Source: Nitriliruptoraceae bacterium (GTDB lineage Bacteria > Actinomycetota > Nitriliruptoria > Nitriliruptorales > Nitriliruptoraceae). From it: 36,156 nt of DNA. Positions 1-6,832 of the stretch are shown here, piece after piece. The number at the start of each line of letters is the position of its first letter. Within the stretch, counting starts at the first letter, position 1. Location: contig SKJX01000228.1 in NCBI GenBank assembly GCA_007121785.1, forward strand, positions 1 to 36,156, in the 5' to 3' direction. Made by a program: the position numbers and the translations under genes. The notes under the pieces were generated by a model. That model was not told the origin of the DNA. It did no database searches and was given only the letters and a program-made list of their open reading frames with translations.

Positions 1-200
1 AGGAGTTGGCGATCGAGCGGTACCCGACGCGGCTGCTGATGTGGCGCGCCTACGAGTTGCGCGAGAACGTCACCGCCTACGACGCGGCGTATGTGGCGCT
101 GGCCGAGGCGCTTGAGTGTCCGCTGGTGACCGCGGACGCGCGGCTGGCTCGAGCACCGGGGATCCGATGCGAGGTCGAGTTGGTTGAGAGTCCGAAATGA
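1..200 (+). CDS. VapC-type PIN-domain toxin, C-terminal part (5' truncated by window)
   Basis: The reading frame is open from the left edge and ends at a TGA at 198-200, so only the last ~66 residues are visible. The stretch ENVTAYDAAYVALAEAL followed by PLVTADARLARAPG is the classic C-terminal half of VapC-type PIN ribonucleases. It holds the acidic residues of the AYDAAYVALAE helix and the later TADARLA strand-helix that complete the Mg2+ site. Such proteins cleave RNA and are normally neutralised by a small antitoxin encoded just upstream, which is outside this window. A TTG at 6 is not a credible start because the fold would be incomplete. The gene lies on the inner side of a probable tRNA attachment site (392-435), so it probably belongs to an integrated element. 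Family call is secure; activity cannot be judged. Confidence 0.85.
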   Translation, partial: ELAIERYPTRLLMWRAYELRENVTAYDAAYVALAEALECPLVTADARLARAPGIRCEVELVESPK

Positions 201-300
201 CCGGCGGTAAGCGCCGTCCATCAGGCCACTCAGCAGTCTGCTGCGCTCCGGGTCCGAGACCCGCGGCCGCCCATGGGGCTCTTCCGTTGGGATGCTGCCG

Positions 301-377
301 CCGTCCAAGTCCGTCCAACCGACTATTACCTCCGCGACCGCCAATTCCCTCAGTTCGCCGCAATTCGGCCAGTTCGC
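301..377 (+). repeat. Short direct repeats beside the tRNA fragment
   Basis: CCGTCCAA occurs at 301-308 and 311-318, exactly 10 bp apart. A second pair, CAATTC-NNN-CAGTTCGC, occurs at 342-358 and 361-377 with a 19 bp period and a variable 3-bp centre. CAGTTCG recurs at 411-417 inside the tRNA-derived sequence. Short direct repeats next to an attachment core are typical of arm or accessory sites bound by integrases and excisionases; that reading is inference. The rest of 201-532 holds no gene that I can support. Confidence 0.5.
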
Positions 378-391
378 GTCATACCTCGCAC

Positions 392-435
392 CTGAAAATC
401 GCGGTGTCGGCAGTTCGATTCTGCCCCTGACCACC
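392..435 (+). other. 3' fragment of a tRNA-Phe gene (probable att site of an integrated element)
   Basis: The order is canonical for the 3' half of a tRNA: anticodon loop CTGAAAA (392-398, anticodon GAA, Phe), 3' anticodon stem TCGCG, five-base variable loop, T stem GGCAG / loop TTCGATT / stem CTGCC (409-425), acceptor strand CCTGACC (426-432), discriminator A. The 5' half is absent: there is no D arm or GGTCAGG acceptor strand upstream. The upstream bases pair with only three of the five anticodon-stem positions, so tRNA identity starts at about the anticodon loop. That is the segment duplicated when tyrosine integrases insert into tRNA 3' ends. With the fragment in + orientation, the element and the intact tRNA should lie to the left. 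A tRNA degraded by deletion is the alternative. Confidence 0.65.
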
Positions 436-532
436 TTCGAAGCGGGCTCCTGGATCCCTCTGGGGGCCCGTTTCCTGCGTTCCAGGCATGTGCCAGCACA
501 CGGTCACCTGCCGTGCTGCCCTGCGATGAGCG

Positions 533-1429
533 TCACGCGCATCGGCGACCCACGACGAACCGGACCGGAAGCGGCCCGTCGCTGTCGACCGCGTGCACGT
601 CCACGAGCCCGGCGAGCTCGAGCCGCTCGATCGCCTGCTCGTCGGTGAGCAACGTCCCACCGCCGCGCACGGTGCGCAGCTCGGCCAGCGCATCGGCGAG
701 CGGGTCGGTCGGGGCGGCGTAGCGACCCAGGATCAGCCACCCGCCCGGCCGTAGGCTCCTCGCGACCCGGGTGACGGCCGCATCGAGCGACGCCGGTGCG
801 ATGAACAGCGACGGGAGCCACGCGAGATCGAACGCGGCCTCATCGACCAGGTGCTCCACCCACTGCGTCCGGAGGGTGATCCGATCCTCGAGGCCGGCCA
901 CGGCGACGTTCGTCCGCGCGAGCGCCATCGCCGGCTCCCACGGCTCGAGCCCGACGACCGACGCGGCCGGGAACGTCCGGCAGCACGCGATGGTCAGCGC
1001 TGCGACGCCGGAGCCGACGTCGAGGATGCGTGCCCCGGGCTCGGCCAGGGCCTCGCCCAGACCGGTCAAGCTGGGGGCGACCGCGGCGAACAGGTCCGCG
1101 ACCCGGACCGACGATCTGCCCTGCGACTGCAGGACGACCGGGTCGGTGTAGACCCAGCCGCCAGCTCGGGACGGGTTCTCGATCAGTTCGAGCGCCTGCT
1201 TGAGGAACGACGTCACCGTGCCGACGACGACGTCCCGGGAGGACGCGTCGAGGTCGTCGAGGTCGGCCGCGGGAGCGGCGAGCGAGGCGGTCCGGGCGAG
1301 CGCGGCGGCCACGGCCGGCTCAGGTGGGGCGCCGTCGGCGTTCAGGCTGAGCCTGGCCGCCAGCGCGGCGGCGGTCTCCGCCGCCGTCGTCAGCGGCATG
1401 ACGACGTCCAGGAGTTCCTGGGTACTCAT
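533..1429 (-). CDS. Class I SAM-dependent methyltransferase
   Basis: The protein has 298 residues. The Rossmann-fold SAM-binding core is in the second half: motif I is ILDVGSGVAALTIA, followed about 20 residues later by the acidic strand end VVGLEPWEPAMALA, then the LRPGGWLILGRYA motif near the C-terminus. The N-terminal ~130 residues are helical and probably form a substrate or dimerisation domain, as in many small-molecule O- or C-methyltransferases. The start at 1429 follows a strong GGAGGAGG site. It is the last gene of a minus-strand set behind the small protein at 1537-1803 and the LuxR regulator. The substrate is unknown; context with a regulator and a divergent exporter would fit modification of a metabolite or drug, but this is inference. 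Confidence 0.85.
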   Translation of the reverse strand: MSTQELLDVVMPLTTAAETAAALAARLSLNADGAPPEPAVAAALARTASLAAPAADLDDLDASSRDVVVGTVTSFLKQALELIENPSRAGGWVYTDPVVLQSQGRSSVRVADLFAAVAPSLTGLGEALAEPGARILDVGSGVAALTIACCRTFPAASVVGLEPWEPAMALARTNVAVAGLEDRITLRTQWVEHLVDEAAFDLAWLPSLFIAPASLDAAVTRVARSLRPGGWLILGRYAAPTDPLADALAELRTVRGGGTLLTDEQAIERLELAGLVDVHAVDSDGPLPVRFVVGRRCA

Positions 1430-1464
1430 GCGGGTCCTCCTCCAGGGGCGACGGTCTCCCGGCC

Positions 1465-1484
1465 TGACACAGGGCTACTCAGGG
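1465..1484 (-). repeat. 20-bp repeat, inverted copy of 22173-22192
   Basis: The sequence TGACACAGGGCTACTCAGGG lies in the 107-bp gap between the methyltransferase start and the end of the small barrel-like gene. Its exact reverse complement occurs at 22173-22192. A 20-base identity is far beyond chance in 36 kb and suggests shared mobile-element ends or a dispersed repeat. Confidence 0.7.
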
Positions 1485-1536
1485 CGCCTCGATGAGGTCG
1501 ACGGCGAGCCGCTCGCCTCGTTCTCCGACGCACAGG

Positions 1537-1803
1537 TCAGGCGAGCTGGCTGACGGGCAGCCCGACCGCACGGTCCTCGTTGACCGAGAAGTAGGTCTGG
1601 GTGCTGGCGGGCTCGAGCGAGCCGTCGATGTAGTCGCGCAGCGGCGCGATCGACGGCGCCTCCCACAGGCACGCGGCTCGGGTCAGGTCGGTGGCGGTGA
1701 GGAACTGGTGGCGGCGCAGCTGCGACGGCGGCGGCGCCATCGCGTTGACCTTGCGCTTGAAGTCGTCGGTGTCGTGGATGTCGTGGGTGATGACGATGAA
1801 CAC
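1537..1803 (-). CDS. Small conserved protein, probable dimeric alpha/beta-barrel fold
   Basis: An 88-residue protein starting at a GTG (1803) behind an AGGAGG site. The beginning FIVITHDIHDTDDFKRKV and the central LWEAPSIAPLRDYIDGSL resemble the beta-alpha-beta pattern of small ferredoxin-like (dimeric alpha/beta-barrel) proteins, in which a short protein of this size dimerises around a ligand pocket. No catalytic residues can be named. It sits between the LuxR regulator and the methyltransferase on the same strand and is probably co-transcribed with the methyltransferase, which suggests a joint function. The fold call rests on pattern alone. Confidence 0.6.
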   Translation of the reverse strand: MFIVITHDIHDTDDFKRKVNAMAPPPSQLRRHQFLTATDLTRAACLWEAPSIAPLRDYIDGSLEPASTQTYFSVNEDRAVGLPVSQLA

Positions 1804-1870
1804 GGTCCTGCCTCCTCGATCGGGTGCTCGCAGCCTCCGTCACCACCGCCACGACCGCGTCGCGAGAACC

Positions 1871-1911
1871 GACCATCTCGACCCTGGTTCATCATGGTCA
1901 AGATGGACCAT
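1871..1911. promoter_or_regulatory. GACCAT / ATGGTC half-site cluster, possible operator
   Basis: Three hexamers of the same half-site lie in the gap between the LuxR gene stop and the GTG start of the small gene: GACCAT at 1871-1876, ATGGTC at 1894-1899 and GACCAT at 1906-1911. The last two form a perfect inverted repeat with a 6-bp spacer. They are well placed for control of the downstream small gene and methyltransferase by the adjacent regulator, but that link is inference. Confidence 0.4.
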
Positions 1912-1946
1912 CGCCAGCACGGGTAGCAGCCGGGCCCGTGGGCGGG

Positions 1947-3602
1947 TCACCGTTGGCCGGAGTCGGCCAGTCCGTGGCCGAACGCGAAGCGGGCAGCCTC
2001 GGTGCGCGAGCCGACGCCGAGCTTGACGAAGATGTTGCTGAGGTGGCGCGCGACCGTGTGCTCGCTCACCACCAGTTCTGCGGCGACCTGGCGGTTGGTG
2101 TGACCGGCGGCGACGAGGGCGAGCACCTCGCACTCCCGGCGGGTGAGCCCCCCGGGAGGTCGCGGGTCCTCGTCCAGTTCGTCGGCCGTGCGGGCTGCCT
2201 CGTGCGGTGCCCCGAGCTGCTCGAACGCCTTCTGGGCCGCCGCCAGATCGCGGTGCGCGCCTTCCTGATCCCCCAGCGACCGACGCGCCAGCCCGACCAG
2301 TCGACGGGTGTCGGCGAGGTCGAACCGCATGTCGAGTTGGCGCCAGATCGTCGCCGCCGGGGTCAGCACCGCGAGTGCGGCGCTGGCATCGCCCTCGGCC
2401 AGGTGCAGGCGACCCCGTACCGACCCGGCCAGCGCCAGCAGTGCCTCGCTCCCGGTCGCAGCCGCCACGGCGTCCAGTTCGCCGCACGACACGCGTGCGG
2501 CCGAGAGATCGTTCGCAGCCACGGCCACTTCGGCGCAGGCAGCCAGCAGTGCTGCCCGCTGGAACGTGGGACGGCCATGGTCGGTCAGTGCCGCACGCAG
2601 CGCCGCCGCGGCCGCCTCACCGCGCCCCTGGCTGAGGCGGATCCGTGCCAGGCCCGGCTGGGGATCGAGGCCGAGCTCTGCCGCACGGCCGAAGGCGCGC
2701 TCCGCCGCCTCGAGCTGCCCGCGGCGGCGGAGGATCTCCCCGTGGACGTAGAACGCCTCGCCGGCCAGGTTCGGCTCGAACGCCAGCATCTCCTCACAGG
2801 ACCGTTCCGCGTGCGCAGCGGCCATCTCGAGCTCACCGCGCAGGCTCATCACCTCGACCTGCCGCACGCGGCACAGCCCCTGGTAGGGCGTCGTTTCGGG
2901 AAGCGACGAGGACCAGTCGAAGGCCGCCTGCGCCCAGCTGCCAGCGCGTCGGAGGTCGGCCACGCTCATACACATCCCGATGGCGAAGCAGGCGATCCAG
3001 CCGGTGAAGTGGGCGTCCAGCTCACCGCCGGTCACCGCCGCCATGGCCTCGTCCAGCAGCCCCAGACCGTCACCGACCTCGTCACGGACCAGTCGGCACA
3101 GCCCCTGCCAGGTGACCGCCAAGGCGACCAACTCAGCCACCCGCTCGCGCCGACCGATCGCGATCGCGCGCCGGGCGTACGCCTCGGCCGCGTCGAGCTG
3201 GCCGGCGCCGAGCGCTGCCTCGACCTCGCTGCACGCGACGTACCCGTGCTCCACGCACTCCGGCTCGTCCTGGAGCTGACGTCTGGCGCGGGCGAGCCAC
3301 CCCGACGACGACGCCGGATCGCCGCGAAGCCCGAAGCGCACCGACAGCATCCATGCTGCGTAGGCGGCGCGGCGGGCGTCGCCGGCCGCGTCGAAACCGA
3401 CGAACGCCTGCCGGCGCAGGCCGATCTCCTCCTCGACCCGGCAACACCACCAGGCCGCGTCCGCCAGCAGCTCCAGCTCCGGCGGCGTCAGGCAGTCGGG
3501 GTCGACCTGCTGGAGCAACGCGTACGTCTCGCTCCAGCGCAGGTCGGAGGCGGCGCGTCGCGCTGCCTCGAACGTCGACGATACCTCGGACACCTCGGCC
3601 AT
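1947..3602 (-). CDS. LuxR-family transcriptional regulator with helical-repeat sensor region
   Basis: The protein has 551 residues. Residues 1 to ~460 are alternating Ala/Leu/Arg-rich helices of TPR type (for example ARRQLQDEP, AEAYARRAIAIG, LEAAERAFGRAAELG). Residues ~480-540 are a LuxR-type helix-turn-helix: LTRRECEVLALVAAGHTNRQ then VVSEHTVARHLSNIFVKLGV. No receiver domain, Walker motif or AAA/NB-ARC module is present, unlike the large LuxR (LAL) regulators whose TPR tail it resembles. It probably responds to a ligand or protein bound by the repeats. It is transcribed away from the ABC exporter at 3800 and heads the strand toward the barrel-like protein and methyltransferase, so it is a likely local regulator. 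The C-terminal DNA-binding assignment is secure. Confidence 0.88.
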   Translation of the reverse strand: MAEVSEVSSTFEAARRAASDLRWSETYALLQQVDPDCLTPPELELLADAAWWCCRVEEEIGLRRQAFVGFDAAGDARRAAYAAWMLSVRFGLRGDPASSSGWLARARRQLQDEPECVEHGYVACSEVEAALGAGQLDAAEAYARRAIAIGRRERVAELVALAVTWQGLCRLVRDEVGDGLGLLDEAMAAVTGGELDAHFTGWIACFAIGMCMSVADLRRAGSWAQAAFDWSSSLPETTPYQGLCRVRQVEVMSLRGELEMAAAHAERSCEEMLAFEPNLAGEAFYVHGEILRRRGQLEAAERAFGRAAELGLDPQPGLARIRLSQGRGEAAAAALRAALTDHGRPTFQRAALLAACAEVAVAANDLSAARVSCGELDAVAAATGSEALLALAGSVRGRLHLAEGDASAALAVLTPAATIWRQLDMRFDLADTRRLVGLARRSLGDQEGAHRDLAAAQKAFEQLGAPHEAARTADELDEDPRPPGGLTRRECEVLALVAAGHTNRQVAAELVVSEHTVARHLSNIFVKLGVGSRTEAARFAFGHGLADSGQR

Positions 3603-3761
3603 CCCAGGGAGCCAAGCCAGGCGACCCTACACCGACACCCGGCCGCTGGACGCCGGTCCTGGCTCGGTCGTGTTCGTGGACCCGTCCGGGCGGCCCTCGG
3701 CTCCTTCGCTCGGCAGGGACCCAGGACCCTGGAACCGGCGGAGCCGGCTGCGGATGATGAC

Positions 3762-3786
3762 CTCAGGCCAGGGGACATGGCCTGAG
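3762..3786. promoter_or_regulatory. 9-bp perfect inverted repeat upstream of the ABC exporter
   Basis: CTCAGGCCA (3762-3770) and TGGCCTGAG (3778-3786) are separated by 7 bases. The second arm ends one base before the ribosome-binding site AGGAG (3788-3792) of the exporter gene. It could be an operator or, in mRNA, a leader hairpin that affects ribosome access. The remainder of 3603-3799 shows no gene. Confidence 0.55.
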
Positions 3787-3799
3787 CAGGAGTGAACCG

Positions 3800-4786
3800 A
3801 TGATGGACACCGCGCGACCTGCCGTCCGGATCGACCGGCTCGAGAAGCGCTACGGCGACACGATCGCGGTCGCCGACGTGAGCTTCGAGGTCAGACCGGG
3901 CGAACTGTTCGGCGTGCTCGGCCCCAACGGTGCCGGCAAGACCACCACGTTGGAATGCCTCGAGGGCCTGCGGACGCCCGACGCAGGGCACCTCGAGGTG
4001 CTCGGCGTGGACGTCGCGAGCGATCCCGCCGCAGCTCGACCGCTGCTGGGTGTGCAGCTCCAGGTCGCCGGACTCCCGGCCACGATGCGCGTGGGTGAGG
4101 CGATGCGGTTCTTCTGCGCCTACCGCGGTGTCCCGCCTCGCGACGACCTCTTGGAGAGGTTCGGTCTCACCGACAAGCTCACCGCTGCGTACGGCTCGTT
4201 GTCCGGAGGCCAGCAGCGCCGGCTCGTCCTCGCGCTCGCCCTCGCGCACGATCCGCAGGTGCTCGTCCTCGACGAGCCGACCAGCGGGCTGGACGTGCCG
4301 GCCCGCGCGGAACTGCACGCCATCCTCCGCGAGCTCAAGGCCGCAGGGACGACGATCCTGCTCGCGACCCACGACATGGCCGAAGCCGAGACCCTGTGCG
4401 ACCGCGTCGCGATCGTCCTGCGGGGCCGCACCGTCGCCGTCGCCAGCCCCGCTGAGCTGACGACCTCCGGGCACGGGCTGTCCACGGTGTCGGTCCGCAC
4501 CGCCGACGGCACCTTCATCGGTTCCGACGCCACGCTCCCGGGTGTCCAGGAGATCATCGACGACGGTGACTACACACGGTGGCTCAGCGACGACCCGGCC
4601 GCGACGGTCACGGCCGTCCTGGGAGCCCTGGAGCGGACCGCTGATGAGCTGATCGATCTCCGCATCGAGCGACCGTCGCTCGAGGAACGCTTCCTCGAAC
4701 TCACCTCGGCCGGACCAGCCTCCCAGGGACCCAGCCGGCACGACCGGGAGACGTCGGGCCCGGCACGGGAAGGAGCCCCATCATGA
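3800..4786 (+). CDS. ABC transporter ATP-binding protein (ABC-2 exporter type)
   Basis: A 328-residue ATPase subunit. Visible motifs are Walker A GPNGAGKTT (residues 41-49), signature LSGGQQ (134-139), Walker B VLVLDEP with D158/E159, and the switch His in LATHDMAEAE (H191). The ~100-residue C-terminal extension matches the DrrA/CcmA-like class that powers export through a separate ABC-2 permease. It energises the permease encoded next, whose ATG overlaps this stop codon (ATGA), so the two are translationally coupled. The start at 3800 has AGGAG seven bases upstream; an ATG at 3803 is an alternative. The divergent regulator at 1947-3602 may control it. The exported substrate is unknown. Confidence 0.93.
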   Translation: MMDTARPAVRIDRLEKRYGDTIAVADVSFEVRPGELFGVLGPNGAGKTTTLECLEGLRTPDAGHLEVLGVDVASDPAAARPLLGVQLQVAGLPATMRVGEAMRFFCAYRGVPPRDDLLERFGLTDKLTAAYGSLSGGQQRRLVLALALAHDPQVLVLDEPTSGLDVPARAELHAILRELKAAGTTILLATHDMAEAETLCDRVAIVLRGRTVAVASPAELTTSGHGLSTVSVRTADGTFIGSDATLPGVQEIIDDGDYTRWLSDDPAATVTAVLGALERTADELIDLRIERPSLEERFLELTSAGPASQGPSRHDRETSGPAREGAPS

Positions 4787-5607
4787 TCCAGGGCCTGGTC
4801 GCCCACGGGGCGGTCGAGCTGCGGACCGGGATCCGCGACCGCACCTTGCTGCTCATGACCTACCTGTTCCCGCTCGGCTTCTACGGGTTCCTGGGCGCGT
4901 TCATGACGGACCTGAACCCCGGGTTCCTCGACGTGATGATCCCCGGGATGGCGGTCTTCGCCATGCTCGCCGCCGCGATGTTCGGGCTGCCCGCACCGCT
5001 GATCACCGCCCGCACGACCGGAGTGTTGCGCAGCTACCGGATCAACGGGGTGCCCACCGGGGCGGTCTTCGGGGTCCCCGCGGTGACCACCGTCGTCCAC
5101 CTGCTGGTCGTCGGTGCCATCATCGCGATGAGCGCGCCGGTCATCTTCGACGCACCGCCGGTCGGCCACGTGCCCGCGTTCGCCCTGGTCATGCTGATCG
5201 CGGCCGCCACGCACACCGCCCTCGGTGCCCTGATCGGCGTGGTCTCCGCCAACGACCGCATCGCGGTGCTGTGGTCCCAGCTGCTGTTCCTCCCCTCGGT
5301 GCTGCTGGCCGGGATCATCGTGCCGCTCGAGCAGATCCCCGAGCTGTTCCAGCCCCTGTCGCTGCTCCTGCCCGCCAGCTACGCCATGGAGGCCTTCCGC
5401 GGCCTGGCACTGGGTGCCGACACGTTGATCGCACCGTGGCTGGCGGTCGGTGTGCTCGTCGCCGGGGCGATCGCCGCGTTCGTGCTGACCTGGCTGTGCT
5501 ACGCCTGGGATGACCACGGAGCCGGGCGCCGGCTCCACCCCGCGTTCGGTGCCCTGGCCCTTCTCCCCTACGCCGTCCCCGCGTTCGTCGTGACGGTCTG
5601 GGGCTGA
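4783..5607 (+). CDS. ABC-2 type transporter permease
   Basis: A 274-residue integral membrane protein with about six hydrophobic segments: LLLMTYLFPLGFYGFLGAF, MAVFAMLAAAMFGLPAPL, TTVVHLLVVGAIIAMSAPVI, ALVMLIAAATHTALGALIGV, LLFLPSVLLAGIIVPL, and LAVGVLVAGAIAAFVLTWL, with a further short one at the end. The order and the conserved SVLLAGIIVPLEQIPELFQ re-entrant region before the fifth helix are typical of ABC-2 permeases of drug and lipid exporters. It forms a complex with the ATPase encoded at 3800-4786, with which it overlaps by 4 bases. Substrate unknown. Confidence 0.9.
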   Translation: MIQGLVAHGAVELRTGIRDRTLLLMTYLFPLGFYGFLGAFMTDLNPGFLDVMIPGMAVFAMLAAAMFGLPAPLITARTTGVLRSYRINGVPTGAVFGVPAVTTVVHLLVVGAIIAMSAPVIFDAPPVGHVPAFALVMLIAAATHTALGALIGVVSANDRIAVLWSQLLFLPSVLLAGIIVPLEQIPELFQPLSLLLPASYAMEAFRGLALGADTLIAPWLAVGVLVAGAIAAFVLTWLCYAWDDHGAGRRLHPAFGALALLPYAVPAFVVTVWG

Positions 5608-5614
5608 GCAGCTG

Positions 5615-5645
5615 TCGCCGGGTCCCCCATGACGGGATCCGGCGA
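5615..5645. terminator. Bidirectional terminator-like hairpin
   Basis: TCGCCGGGTCCC (5615-5626) pairs with GGGATCCGGCGA (5634-5645), twelve pairs including one G-U, around a 7-base loop. It lies between the convergent ends of the permease (5607) and the methyltransferase (5650). There is no U-tract, as is common in GC-rich actinobacteria. Confidence 0.65.
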
Positions 5646-5649
5646 TGGC

Positions 5650-6513
5650 TCACAGGATCGGCGAGAGCAGCTCGTCCACGGGATCCGCGTCGGCCTCCGC
5701 CTGCGGACGCGCCAGGTACAGCTCAGCGTGGTGGTAGCCGTCGGCCTCCACCCCGTCCGGATCGATACCCAGGCGCCGCAGCTGCGCGAGCGCGTGCTCA
5801 CGCTCGCGGTCGTCGGCGAACCGCCGTTGCCGGAACGTCCGGCCACGCAGGACCTCCAGCCGATAGCCGTGACGTGCCAGCATCGACCGGATCGGCTCCA
5901 TGTCGACCCAACGCAGGGTGAACGCCGCGATCCACGGCGGATCGTCGACCGTCGCTGACCCGAGGAGCCGGTCGAAGGTCGCCTCGGTGATGTAGCCGAT
6001 ACCACCGGTCACGGTGATCAGGCCGACGTCGACGAGGTGGCTCTTGAGCTCCTCGCTCGGGTCGTGCTCCTCGAGGTTCTCGCTGCTGCCAGCGGCGAGC
6101 AGGCCGGTCTCCACCGCGTAAGCGATGGCGTTGGGGGCAGCGTCCAGACCGATGACCGGCAACGGATCGGCTCGGCGTTCGGCGTAGAACGCACGGTCGG
6201 CGGTGATGAGCTCGTCACTCGTCAAGGGCTCGATCTCGGCGGAGGCGTACCGGGCGTAGAGGTCGGCGAGGGAGACGTCGTGGTTGAGCAACGCGGCGTT
6301 GATGCCGTAGGAGCAGCACAGGTCGAGCACCGAGAACGGGCCCCGGTCCCGGCGCGTCCGCAGGGTCCGAGCGAGGAACGCGAAGGCCGCAGACCCGTGC
6401 TCGGGGATCTGGTAGTCGAACCCCGAGAGGGTCCGGAAGAACGCCCGGGGGTCGGGCTGGTCGTAGATGTCATCGAAGGACACCTTCCCGGTCTGCACGT
6501 CGTTGCTGGCCAC
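5650..6513 (-). CDS. Class I SAM-dependent methyltransferase-like protein
   Basis: About 287 residues from the GTG at 6513; a GTG at 6534 adds seven residues. The chosen start has AGAGGGG about nine bases upstream. SAM-binding motif I is FSVLDLCCSYGINAALL, and an acidic segment VIGLDAAPNAIAYA follows much later than usual, because an insertion with AFYAERRADP separates them. The C-terminal part (WVDMEPIRSMLARHGYRLEVL, then YHHAELYLARP) is typical of these predicted methyltransferases. The cysteine pair and the spacing of the acidic strand are non-standard, so SAM binding is likely but the reaction is unknown. It converges on the exporter genes and is probably a separate transcription unit. 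Confidence 0.7.
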   Translation of the reverse strand: MASNDVQTGKVSFDDIYDQPDPRAFFRTLSGFDYQIPEHGSAAFAFLARTLRTRRDRGPFSVLDLCCSYGINAALLNHDVSLADLYARYASAEIEPLTSDELITADRAFYAERRADPLPVIGLDAAPNAIAYAVETGLLAAGSSENLEEHDPSEELKSHLVDVGLITVTGGIGYITEATFDRLLGSATVDDPPWIAAFTLRWVDMEPIRSMLARHGYRLEVLRGRTFRQRRFADDREREHALAQLRRLGIDPDGVEADGYHHAELYLARPQAEADADPVDELLSPIL

Positions 6514-6807
6514 AGCGAACCGCCCCTCTCTCACGTCTCGAACGTCTACCCGCCTCAGCCCGACTGGCGTTGCACCACCAGCGGGACGTGCTCAGCCCAC
6601 CGGCGGGGCGGGCGAGCTCGAAGGTCGACCGGCACTCTACGGTCCCCGCCGGCCGAGAGCCGAAACCGGCCTCGCCCGAACGGGATGACGTGCCCTACCG
6701 CGGGGACCGAAGGGCCACGCACGGATGACCCTGAACGGCCATCTCCACGGTGGTTCGAGCGTCACCGTGCCTCGACGCCCGCCGATGACGCGGGCCTGAC
6801 CGTGGCA
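6514..6807. other. Intergenic stretch without a recognisable gene
   Basis: About 300 bases separate the methyltransferase start from the 3' end of the DUF805 protein gene. Both strands were read; short open frames here have no recognisable family features. It should contain the methyltransferase promoter, but I see no convincing -35/-10 pair. Confidence 0.5.
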
Positions 6808-6830
6808 CGTCCAGTCCCGGCGACTGGACG
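6808..6830 (-). terminator. Hairpin just downstream of the DUF805 protein gene
   Basis: CGTCCAGTC (6808-6816) and GACTGGACG (6822-6830) form a perfect 9-bp stem with a CCGGC loop. The hairpin begins two bases after the stop codon of the minus-strand gene ending at 6833, which fits a transcription terminator without a U-tract. Confidence 0.6.
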
Positions 6831-6832
6831 CG

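Noticed and set aside
379-430. Short minus-strand peptide reading GQGQNRTADTAIF
   Set aside because: This is the well-known false peptide produced by reading a tRNA 3' end in reverse; the DNA is explained by the tRNA-Phe fragment.
1824-3785. A 653-codon open frame on the plus strand
   Set aside because: It is antisense to the LuxR regulator, has the Arg/Gly/Pro-rich composition of a GC-rich shadow frame and no recognisable domain, while the opposite strand has a clear HTH.
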